A stretch of 37,046 nucleotides of DNA from Candidatus Caenarcanales bacterium (GTDB lineage: Bacteria; Cyanobacteriota; Vampirovibrionia; LMEP-6097), in assembly GCA_022447685.1 (NCBI GenBank), contig JAKVAO010000018.1, positions 1 to 37,046 on the forward strand, written 5' to 3'. The position numbers and the translations under genes are program-made. Shown here piece after piece: positions 8,801 to 17,100 of this stretch; within the stretch, counting starts at the first letter, position 1; every line of letters begins with the position of its first letter. The notes beneath the pieces are model-generated. The model did not search any database, had not been told where the DNA came from, and was given only the letters and a program-made list of their open reading frames with translations.

Positions 8801-11800
8801 TCGATGATTTATTTTTGGATTTTCTATTTGCTCTATCTTTGTCTCTTTGACCTTGATCTATAAGTTTTTCATCCAAATCAAATATGTTATCACCAAAGTT
8901 GACCCTGTCTCCCAATTGACTTCTTTGATTTGATTTAAGATGATAGAAGTGATCAAGCTTTATTAATCTACCAAGTGAGTTTACACATTGATCAACTACA
9001 GAATCATCATCAGTAGGAGTGTCGTCTACTGGTGTATCATCTACAGGTGTGTCGTCAACTGGAGTATCGTCTACAGGTGTATCGTCTACAGGTGTATCAT
9101 CTATAGGTGTGTCATCAACTGGAGTATCGTCTACAGGTGTATCATCTATAGGTGTGTCATCAACTGGAGTATCGTCTACAGGTGTATCTTCAACTGGAGT
9201 TTCGTCATCTGGTGTTTCATCAGTTTCTGTATCATCTTTTGGAGGGCTTTCCTCATCTATTGGACCATCATCTTCTTCAATATCATCAGTAGGTGTTTCA
9301 GAATCTGGATTGTCATCGCCAATAGTATCGTTATCATCACCTGGATCTGTTGGGTTATCATCAGTAGGAGTATCTTCTACTGGTGGTTCAGTTGGTACTA
9401 TTGGATTATCCTCTGGAATATCCTCTTGAGTATCTTCAAAGCCAGTAGGGTCTAATTGGAATCTAGGGTAGTCACTACCTTCATCGATTACCCAAATATT
9501 ATCAAAGTCCCAATTGGTGAATGTTGATTGTGTTTTTAAATTATCAGTTGGTAAACCAGTACCACCTGAAGAATCTACTTGTCCTGAGGTTAATGTATCC
9601 CAGAATGAATTAACGACTTTAGGGTCTCTTACAACATTTTCTATTTCAAGACCTTTTAGTGCAAGTTTCTTCTTGAAGAAGTTGAAGCTATCTACGCTAT
9701 CTCTGTTGTAACCAACTAGACCACCAACTTCTGTTGTGGCTCTAATGTTACCTGTGGAGTAACAGTTTTCGATTTTACTGAATAAGTAAATTCTACCTGT
9801 TAAACCACCAGCAAACTGACTTGCAAGGATATTTGCCTGTGAATAGTTATTAGTTAATTGTCCATAAATTTGTGAACCACCAATAAGTCCACCAACACGC
9901 TTTGTACCTGAAATAGATGTATCTCTAATTGAGGAGTGATCAATTGTTGAGTAATTTAAGTTACCAATTAGACCGCCTACATAGGTGCTGCCTTGGATTC
10001 TAGAACTTATTACGTGGACATTTACAATTTGTGAGTCTATAGTTGCTGCACCAGCTATTGCACCAACTAAGCTTGCTCCTCTTACATAAGCATTTTCTAT
10101 TACTAGATTCTTAACTGAACCTCCATAAATGTATCCAAATATACCAGAAGTTACATCATCAAAGTCATTAATGTATAGGTCTTTAATTTTTCTATTCCTA
10201 CCGTCTAGGGTACCTCTAAAGAACTGGAAGAATGAATCATCTTTTGATTTACCACCGATAGGAAGAAAACCCATGTATATTAAGTTATTTGGATTTTGAC
10301 GGAATCCTGGTCTGGAATATAAGTTCCATTCTCGAGTACCAGAACAGTCTATTGTTTTAGCTAAGTAATAATCTTTGTCTAATCCCTTCGAAATTTTTTG
10401 CAATTGGTCACAATTGAAAATAGCAATTTCATCTCTAACGTTATTAACTTTGATTACAAAGTCTTTAACTAAAGATACATTATTCTGGTCTATACTTCTA
10501 ATTCTTATAGGTACTGAAGTATATCTTTCATAGTTGATTCTCTCCTTGACTATGAGTCTATTTTGATCGTCAATTTCAAAAAATCTATTTGCTGGCGAAA
10601 TGAATCTGTTGATAAAGTTATTCTCAACAATAAGCATCTCGTATCTGTATCTATTACCTATAGATTCGAGTCTATTGGTGATTCTACCTATTACATAACC
10701 TGGAGGTGAATTCTCGTTGAGGTCAGCTCTATCAAGTAAAATATCATCACTCTCTGTATCTTCAACTAAGTTGATGACATTTATAGTAAGGTCTTTAGTG
10801 AAGGTTAAACCTTCAAAGTCTGAAGTCTCTATTCTAACTACATGAGATGTTTTCAATTCATAGTCAACAGGACCATTTAAATATAACTCGTTAGTTACAG
10901 AGTTAATTTTGAATAAATCTGAGCTTGAATCACCATCAACTGAGATTAATTTGTAGGTATGAGTGTCATCTGGATCTGGGTCTACAGTTGACAGCTCACC
11001 AACGACTGTTTCTAATGGTGAATTTTCAATAATTTCATCATTAGATAAAATTATATTAGTAGGAGTTTGGTTCTGTCCACTAGGACCTAAGTCTATCTTG
11101 AAGACCCTAAGTCTTGGGTAATCTCTTCCAGCTTGGATTTTCCAAATATTATCAAAATCCCAATTCTCGAAGGTGTTTCTAGTAAACATTTCAGCTGTGG
11201 ATTTCGGACTTGCAACTATAGAGCTATCAATTTGCGATGAATCTCTATCCCAGTAAGAATTTCTAACTAAAGAATTTAAACTGTACGCTACTAAACCACC
11301 AACTCTAGACGCTGATGCAGAGTCCGTGGAGTAAGTATTAACTATTTCACCGTTTACATACTGATAACCTACTAAACCTCCTGCAAAGAAGCTTGCATTA
11401 ACTTCTGTTTGCGCATAAGAGTTTTCAATTCTTGAATCTCTTTGTAGAGCTACAAGTCCCCCTGCAACTGGAGTTGCTGCACCGTTACCAACTAAACCTG
11501 TAACAAATGATTGAGTGATAAAAGAGTTATTGTTTTGATAACCTGCGATACCACCAACTAAACCTGTACCAGTGAACTCTACATCAATTAAACCTAGTCT
11601 TCTAATTTCAGCACCATCTAGTACTGCAAATAAACCACCATCTCCATTGGAGTCTGATGAGTCCATGTATAAGCCTTTGACTACGTGTCCATTACCATTG
11701 AGATCGCCTTTAAATGGAGCAGACCTTGACCCTATTGGTTCAAATCCATCACCATTATTCCATTCTCTAGTTTCTGAACAATCTAGGTCTCTAGTTAAAA

Positions 11801-13796
11801 TATATTCATCTTGAAGTGAGTTCTGTATATTTTGGAGGTCCTGGCAATTATTGATTTTGATAGCACCTTCATTGTTAATAAATATTGTTTTTATATCTTC
11901 AAATACTGTGCCATCGTCTAGTATTACTTGAAGTCTAAAATCATATGATCCATCAGCGATATTAGCTGTATTGAAATCTCGTCTGAGATTTCCATTATTA
12001 ACGGGATTTTCTCTTTCCGCTATCAGAGTAAAGTTGTTAGCATCAGCTATACTGTAATCTAAAGTCCATTTTTGGAAACCATCTCCTCTAGCTGTTCCTG
12101 CAAAATCAATTTTGCCTTTTATCTTTCCGCTAGCGGTTGTCTCTCTTGCAATAATTCTAAGCTCTGCCCTTGGTGGATTTCTATCAAAACTAACAGCATT
12201 TAAAGCATTTACTCTTTTGCCACCAATTGGTCTATCTGTACTGATTTCATCGGCTGTGACAAGTAGAACCTGCTCTATTTCTGAATTACTTAGATCTGGT
12301 CTTGCAGCTTTAACTAAAGCAGCTACAGCAGAAACATGTGGAGCTGCCATTGAGGTTCCAGCTATCCTATAATACCCATAAACACCGTCTTCAAGATTAC
12401 CAACTCTCATATTTGAGACTTGCCTAGCTAAGTTTTGGGTAGATGTCATTGTTGATAAAATATTATTGGTACCTGAGCCATTTGTGGCATCAGAAGGTAC
12501 GCCACCACCTGGAGCTGCTATATCTACTACAGATCCCCAGTTGGAGAAACTCGCTCTGTCATCAGTGTAAGTAGAAGCACCAACTGTGATTACACTTTCA
12601 AATGAAGCTGGAAAAAAGTTTCTAGCATCTTGGTTACTATTACCAGCTGCGGCTATATTTACTACACCTAATGATTTTGCATAGTCAAAAGCATCATAAA
12701 CAAGAGCGCTGTATCCACGCCCACCCCATGAAGCATTAATGATATCAGCACCATGGTCAGCTGCGTATACAACTGCATTTGCTAAGAAATTATCTGTGGA
12801 TGAACCATTGTCACCTAAGCCTTTGATTGACATAATCTTGGCTTTTGGAGCAACCCCTACAATACCGATGCCATTGTTTGCAACTGCTGCAATAGTACCT
12901 GCACAGTGAGTACCATGTCCATGATTGTCCATAGGATTTGCATTTCTGTTCACTGCATTGTAACCAAACATATCATTTACTATTTCGTTAGAATCTATTT
13001 TTTTGTTGCCGTTAGTGTCAACATCATCTAAATCAACTTTGCCGTCACCATTGACATCATTAATAATTGCTGGATCAACCCAGATATTATCCCAAAGGTC
13101 TGGGTGGTTATAATCTACACCTGTATCAATTACTGCTACAACTACATCCTCACCTTCAGTAAAATCCCAAGCTCTATCTGCTTGGACATTTCTTACTCCC
13201 CATAATTCTTCATAGCTAAGAGGCCAGTCTCTACTGCTTTCATCCCAATGTGGATCGTTGAAATTTGCAAAAGTTTGAACTGTAATAACTTTTTCAACGT
13301 ATTCTATATTAGGGTCGTTCTTAAGATCAGCTAATAATTGATCTGCTGAATCACCTTCTGGAACTTCAATCGTGTAAGTTCTATTTAAACCAATTTCTTT
13401 TTTCTTTTTCTTTTGCCTAGCAGCTTGTCTTAATGCTCTAGCGCTTAATCTTGTATTAGTACTGATAGCAGGGTTGGAGAGATTAGTATCAGTATTGTCA
13501 GAATCAGAGAAAGTTTTCACCATTTTGATTTGTTTGCGGTGAGTTTTATTTTTGACAAACTTTATTGCTTGATTTTGATTATCAAAGCCAGGATTTACTA
13601 TTGAATCCAATAATGCTTGTAAATCAAATTCTTTGGCGTATTTTCGCTTCTTGAATTTGACTACTATCGCAGAGTCACTGAGCTCTATTTGATTTGGATC
13701 AATGGCTTCCTCTGCTTTTATTGAAATATTTGTCAAAAATAGTGATACTAAAACTAATAATGACAAGACTAACTTGTTTGTTATCCCTCTGTTCAT
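5877..13796 (-). CDS. Giant secreted subtilisin-like (S8) serine protease with GLUG blocks, cadherin-like domains and a jelly-roll (2639 residues)
   Basis: The start ATG has a G-rich ribosome site (GGGGGGAG, 7 bases upstream) and encodes a Sec signal peptide (about 1-28). A basic propeptide-like region follows to about 175. The peptidase domain (about 185-535) has the complete triad: Asp224 in VIDTG, His294 in HGHGTH, Ser482 in GTSMAAPH, with oxyanion Asn386. A Ca-binding-like Asp loop sits at 247-272. Then come a beta domain (543-640), GLUG block 1 (about 646-905), two cadherin-like domains (about 910-1116), GLUG block 2 (about 1120-1449), acidic DDTP repeats (1530-1593), a jelly-roll (about 1715-1845), a Lys/Asp-rich stretch, an extremely acidic linker (about 1885-1995), and GLUG blocks 3 (about 2000-2306) and 4 (about 2336-2639). 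Each block begins with a Cys pair and the first three end in a WDFD...DYPR motif. It is probably an exported cell-surface or matrix protease; its target is unknown. I see no C-terminal anchor. Confidence 0.9.
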   Translation of the reverse strand: MNRGITNKLVLSLLVLVSLFLTNISIKAEEAIDPNQIELSDSAIVVKFKKRKYAKEFDLQALLDSIVNPGFDNQNQAIKFVKNKTHRKQIKMVKTFSDSDNTDTNLSNPAISTNTRLSARALRQAARQKKKKKEIGLNRTYTIEVPEGDSADQLLADLKNDPNIEYVEKVITVQTFANFNDPHWDESSRDWPLSYEELWGVRNVQADRAWDFTEGEDVVVAVIDTGVDYNHPDLWDNIWVDPAIINDVNGDGKVDLDDVDTNGNKKIDSNEIVNDMFGYNAVNRNANPMDNHGHGTHCAGTIAAVANNGIGIVGVAPKAKIMSIKGLGDNGSSTDNFLANAVVYAADHGADIINASWGGRGYSALVYDAFDYAKSLGVVNIAAAGNSNQDARNFFPASFESVITVGASTYTDDRASFSNWGSVVDIAAPGGGVPSDATNGSGTNNILSTMTSTQNLARQVSNMRVGNLEDGVYGYYRIAGTSMAAPHVSAVAALVKAARPDLSNSEIEQVLLVTADEISTDRPIGGKRVNALNAVSFDRNPPRAELRIIARETTASGKIKGKIDFAGTARGDGFQKWTLDYSIADANNFTLIAERENPVNNGNLRRDFNTANIADGSYDFRLQVILDDGTVFEDIKTIFINNEGAIKINNCQDLQNIQNSLQDEYILTRDLDCSETREWNNGDGFEPIGSRSAPFKGDLNGNGHVVKGLYMDSSDSNGDGGLFAVLDGAEIRRLGLIDVEFTGTGLVGGIAGYQNNNSFITQSFVTGLVGNGAATPVAGGLVALQRDSRIENSYAQTEVNASFFAGGLVGYQYVNGEIVNTYSTDSASASRVGGLVAYSLNSLVRNSYWDRDSSQIDSSIVASPKSTAEMFTRNTFENWDFDNIWKIQAGRDYPRLRVFKIDLGPSGQNQTPTNIILSNDEIIENSPLETVVGELSTVDPDPDDTHTYKLISVDGDSSSDLFKINSVTNELYLNGPVDYELKTSHVVRIETSDFEGLTFTKDLTINVINLVEDTESDDILLDRADLNENSPPGYVIGRITNRLESIGNRYRYEMLIVENNFINRFISPANRFFEIDDQNRLIVKERINYERYTSVPIRIRSIDQNNVSLVKDFVIKVNNVRDEIAIFNCDQLQKISKGLDKDYYLAKTIDCSGTREWNLYSRPGFRQNPNNLIYMGFLPIGGKSKDDSFFQFFRGTLDGRNRKIKDLYINDFDDVTSGIFGYIYGGSVKNLVIENAYVRGASLVGAIAGAATIDSQIVNVHVISSRIQGSTYVGGLIGNLNYSTIDHSSIRDTSISGTKRVGGLIGGSQIYGQLTNNYSQANILASQFAGGLTGRIYLFSKIENCYSTGNIRATTEVGGLVGYNRDSVDSFNFFKKKLALKGLEIENVVRDPKVVNSFWDTLTSGQVDSSGGTGLPTDNLKTQSTFTNWDFDNIWVIDEGSDYPRFQLDPTGFEDTQEDIPEDNPIVPTEPPVEDTPTDDNPTDPGDDNDTIGDDNPDSETPTDDIEEDDGPIDEESPPKDDTETDETPDDETPVEDTPVDDTPVDDTPIDDTPVDDTPVDDTPIDDTPVDDTPVDDTPVDDTPVDDTPVDDTPTDDDSVVDQCVNSLGRLIKLDHFYHLKSNQRSQLGDRVNFGDNIFDLDEKLIDQGQRDKDRANRKSKNKSSNNRNDKQNNGRGNRGNSDNTPREVEVQSDSYFKNVMIYESTPGDALSFNDYTINSYNSIKQDKDPDFEIIDNGNAIRMSGNTWKQLELPYNVTANTMLEFDFKSTSEGEIHGMGLDEDSNTQTGGIRAFKVYGTQVKWNGMILDFDNYSGSGNYGHYTIPVGQYFTGQMQHVYFFNDNDKPRKEVVTDKPKKDKNKDKDKNKDKSKDKAKDDNQDADDKVDDTPPPISCDDLDDSDDPIDDTPDDDIPIDDGDDPTDDNSDSDDNGDDPVDDADDQDDSSDDTDDDSNDGNNPGSGGDDNGDGGNDDNSGPQDPGTNPGDDEQVDIPDGSPQSISIGDCEELQEMRRNLETSYFLLNDIDCTDTNNWNEGAGFIPVGSPKQPFIGSFDGAGYAITGLYIDRPKFKEIGIFGTATNADIHDVTLKNFNITGKENVAAIVGQVSRSEIYNVNIQNLTLEGQKYTGAATGSANKVNFNKVYTESKIRGARFTGGLIGFANEVVINESYTYGIFTSDRVLGGLIGQAKDSKVISSYSNSITVASRQVGGLIGVLAGLNEITKSYSASTTNGEQAGGLIGSYQSQSRVTTLHSFFDKDVSGIVASPAGAVSRESEEMYQAVNFTDWDFDTIWFIDEGNDYPRFNDEPAKTLALVEEADDDSDLGLDSDSIKKKVITISTCTDLEAMKNNLKGRYVLRKNLNCAETALWNNGQGFEPIGIGSAFTGSFDGGGHYIKDLVINRPETNKVGLFSFLNKAKISDLRFINVDVTGSNDVGVIAGDSINTTFNSINVVSGDVTALSFRAGAIAGNTRSSKVVNSFTDLDIIADREAGGIFGKCISCSLIESGSYADITTDTYSGGLIGFATSPVIRNSYSQSNLTADRFIGGLIAFNENTARIVNSYASNDFSAGTGSRDLGGLIGTGDLVNVESSYWNRSKGLVQSFGGGEGKTTAELQDRNTFKSWDFKSIWILVNSALPVLR
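9016..9210. repeat. Thirteen tandem 15-bp units inside the giant protease gene, encoding VDDTP-type pentapeptides
   Basis: Units begin every 15 bases at 9016, 9031, 9046 and so on to 9196, and on the minus strand encode [V/I]DDTP in residues about 1530-1593. A higher-order 45-bp unit is visible: 9106-9150 and 9151-9195 are nearly identical, differing only at the end. Such in-frame repeats change length easily by slippage or unequal recombination. Confidence 0.9.
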
Positions 13797-13964
13797 ATTC
13801 GTTCTCCCCCCAAGTCCATATCGGCACCCAATATTAAGAAAGATTAAAGAAATGAGAGGGTTTTAATATTCCGCTAATATTTTGAAATTTATCTTAAACT
13901 CGAATATTCGCACTAGGAGATATTATCTATAATGCTAGTAATTATTAAGGCTAAGAGAAATTTT

Positions 13965-13993
13965 TTGAAAATTAATAATTTACATGATAAAGT
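13965..13993 (+). promoter_or_regulatory. Candidate promoter for the tRNA-Leu gene
   Basis: TTGAAA at 13965-13970 resembles a -35 box. With a 17-base spacer it is followed by TAAAGT at 13988-13993, a moderate -10 match. This would start transcription at about the first base of the tRNA. A second, perfect TATAAT lies at 13928-13933 without a good -35. Both are pattern matches in AT-rich DNA. Confidence 0.3.
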
Positions 13994-14002
13994 ATTAATT
14001 CT

Positions 14003-14086
14003 GGGCTTGTGGCGGAACTGGTAGACGCGCATGACTTAGGATCATGTACCTATGGTGTAAGAGTTCGACTCTCTTCAAGCCCACCA
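14003..14086 (+). tRNA. tRNA-Leu, anticodon UAG
   Basis: The acceptor stem pairs GGGCTTG (14003-14009) with CAAGCCC (14076-14082). The discriminator A is followed by an encoded CCA (14084-14086). The anticodon stem CATGA/TCATG encloses loop CTTAGGA, giving anticodon TAG at 14037-14039, which reads CUN leucine codons. A long variable arm (ACC TAT GGT) and a TTCGACT T-loop fit a class II leucine tRNA. It sits between the divergent starts of the two giant genes and is followed by a run of six T. Confidence 0.97.
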
Positions 14087-14114
14087 CTTTTTTAACAACA
14101 TATATAAGGACTCT

Positions 14115-14133
14115 CTTAACTTAGTCTTAACTT
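14115..14133 (+). promoter_or_regulatory. Candidate Pho box (SphR/PhoB-type operator) upstream of the 2652-residue gene
   Basis: Two identical 8-base repeats CTTAACTT (14115-14122 and 14126-14133) are separated by exactly three bases (AGT). This fits the element described for the cyanobacterial phosphate regulator SphR: tandem PyTTAAPyPy(T/A) repeats spaced by 3 bp. A degenerate third copy, TTGAGTTT (14137-14144), continues the 11-base phase. The site lies 35-53 bases before the start codon, where an activator overlapping the -35 region could act. The -10 is unclear (TA-rich 14142-14155). Confidence 0.5.
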
Positions 14134-14167
14134 TCATTGAGTTTATTTATATATACGGGGTCAATAT

Positions 14168-17100
14168 ATGGAAAATACTCCAAATAGGATACAAACCCTA
14201 TACCATGAAAGATTGAAATCTTTTGCTAAGCGTGTTGAAAACATGGCGAACGATGGCGTTCGTCTTGAAAACCCTAAAGGTCCTAATAATAGAGGTATTT
14301 TTTGGTTCAATGATGAAATGTTTAGAAATTTTGAATCATTTAATAGGGGCGATAGAAATGTTTTTGATCAAAATGAATTAATGGCTCTATCTGAACATTT
14401 AAATGAGCTAGCTAAGGAAGATCCTACTAAAATTTTTACTGAAACTGGTTTAATGAGAAAAGCACCAGAGAGAATTGCTAATAATATTGATATAGATGGT
14501 GATAATAAAATAGATACTCAAGATGATTATAAAGCTTTGAATTTTATGATTCTCGCTCAAAGAGGAGCTGTGAAGCCAGATAAGATAGCTTATGGACTCG
14601 GTCAAGGTGGTGGAGCTAATGATGTCAATAATAGAGTTAAACATGGACACGATAGAGCTAATTTTATAACTACTGGTGGTTATCATATCCACACTGATGT
14701 ATTTGATCCAGATAGTAAAGGCGGCGTAATGACTATCTATGATGATAGAGGTCGGCTCATATATGAACATAGAAATGATAATGTTGTTTTTTTGCAAGGG
14801 GAAGACCCCAATGATTGGGAAGGTGACTGGAAACAGAGAGCAGTAATTAATAACGATTCGACATTAGTACTTCCAGATGGTACACAGATTCATCTAAAAA
14901 CTTTTGATAAGGATATGTATGAAAATGGTAACCTTGGTGGTGTATATATCAGTTCTGGTGATGAAGTCTTTCATACAGGTCTATATAAAGATGCTGTCAT
15001 GGATGGCTATAATAGGCTAGACAATCTCGATAAAATCAATACTGAAATAACTAAGCTTGATATGACGGCAGCTGAATTTGATGCTATGTATGCAGACAAG
15101 TCAGATGATAGGTATCAATCAGCAACTTTTCTTTTTTCTAAAGAAGCTAATGAAGGTCGAGGTGGTTGGGGAACCTTAAGAGAAGACGGTAGAGTAATGG
15201 ATTGGGATGGTAAAAATCCATGGTCTGCTTACCACATGTGGAATGAAAATTATACCGACAATACTGATTTTCTTACTGACTCTCAAAAAATTGCTGCTTT
15301 AGATCTTAAAGAAGTTACTGCATTTGAGAGATTAAAGAAGCAGGGACTTACTCCTGAATTACAAACACAGTTCCTAGATTATAGATTTGAAAATAATGCT
15401 AGTGGAGAGGTCTTGAATTTATTTGTAGATTTACTTGAAGAGGGAGCCACGGCTGAGCAGTTAGACATTTTTGATGATGCTGTGAAAAACGGTCTTGGTT
15501 TAAATACTGGAAATGGTACGACTGAAGTCAATGTTGCAGATGCTATTAGACTGAAGGTAGATGGACTCGATCTTGCTACAGATATTTTTGCTGATTTAAC
15601 CGAGGTCTATGCAAGTGAGACTGAAATTAATTTCAAAAATCAGAGTTACCCTAAGCTAAATGTTGGTGTTCATACTCGTTACAATGACCAAAAGTCTAAA
15701 GTCAGTAGGACTGAAGATACTCTTACAATTTTTGGTGATGGTTCTAATGGTGTTCAAATGAATTTAGGTGCTGATAAGTATGATGTAACTGAGAATACTA
15801 GGCTTATATTCGAAGTTTATCGAGAAGGTGTACCTAGTGATAATCAACTAGGAATAGCTCTTATTGATCAAACCAAACCTCAAATGGACCATGTAGGTAT
15901 TTCTGGAAATATTAAAGGTACAGTTAGGACTGGAGATTATATTGGACCAAATTCTAATTATTTGATTTCAGGTTGGAAAGATGACCTTAGGCAAATTACT
16001 CTCAATAAAGAACATACAGTTGGAGCTAGAAATGGTTATGTAACAGTTGAGATTGATATAGGTGAAGATTTTGATGGAACTTTGACTGGTATTGCTTTTC
16101 TGACAGCTATAAAAAAAGATGATGATAGAAGTGCTGATACTCAGGGGAGAATAAACTTCCAGAATATGCGTCTTGTCGAAAGAAACCAAGAGAAAATGGA
16201 TATACTCGAAGATGCTGTTAGTGGAGACAATGCGCCTCTTGCTGGTGATGAAGATGCGACCAAAATTTTAGGAGATATTCTACTCGGTGATTTCGACGCT
16301 AATGTTGGTGAAGCCTTTGTTGAAGCGGTAGAAGATGGAGTTGACTTTGGTGATTTGGAGTCAGAGCAAGTTGCTAATTACCTAGACTTTTTGACTAATT
16401 ATAGTCAAGCTAAAGCTAACCTTTACATGGATTTACTATCTACTCCACTTGTCAAAAATTCTGAGCGAGATCTGATGGAAGATATATTTCTTGATTCAGC
16501 TAGAGGTGATAATCCATTAATCGGTGATAGAGGTGCTGCAAATCTTATAGATCTTTTTAAGATGAAAGATTTAGTCGGTGGACAAATCTATGTCGATGCA
16601 CTTAATGACTCTAAAGGTTTTGAGAATTTTAGTTACCCACAAGTACTTGAATTTGTTGAATATAAGTTAGCGGGTGAAGATACTGAAGCTGATTTATATT
16701 ATCAACTTGTTGATAATTTTCAGAATGGGACTGGTGTTAACCAAAAAGAATTAGATTTCTTTGTTGATATGACCAAAGGAGTTAATTCTAAATTTGATGC
16801 AGATGGTGCAATCAAAATATTTGATTTAATAATTAATTATGATAATGTAATTTCTGAAGCTTACATTGATATTATAGATGTTGGGAAACCTAAGTCAGCA
16901 GAGGCTTATGTTGAAATACTCAAAGATACTAATATTCCTGATCAAGAAAATAAACTTGATTTTTTCTTAGATGCAGTTACTGATTTCAATCCAAGGTTGA
17001 GTGATGATGAGGGTGTTTTTCTTGCTGAATTTTTAAAAACTAATTCTTTAGAGCAGTCTGAACTTTTACTTGATTTTATTGCTAAAGGTTTTGATGTTAT

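Noticed and set aside
9016..9210. CRISPR array
   Set aside because: Units are contiguous without spacers and lie in frame inside a coding gene.
9019..9429. Plus-strand open frame of 136 residues made of SSTGV repeats, and an overlapping Cys/Tyr-rich frame at 8988-9455
   Set aside because: Both are complements of the 15-bp repeat that encodes VDDTP in the large minus-strand protease. Repeats whose length is a multiple of three keep several frames open; no ribosome site or independent signal supports them.
14003..14086. tRNA-Leu as the attachment site of an integrated island
   Set aside because: No integrase gene and no repeated tRNA 3' segment was seen in the window.
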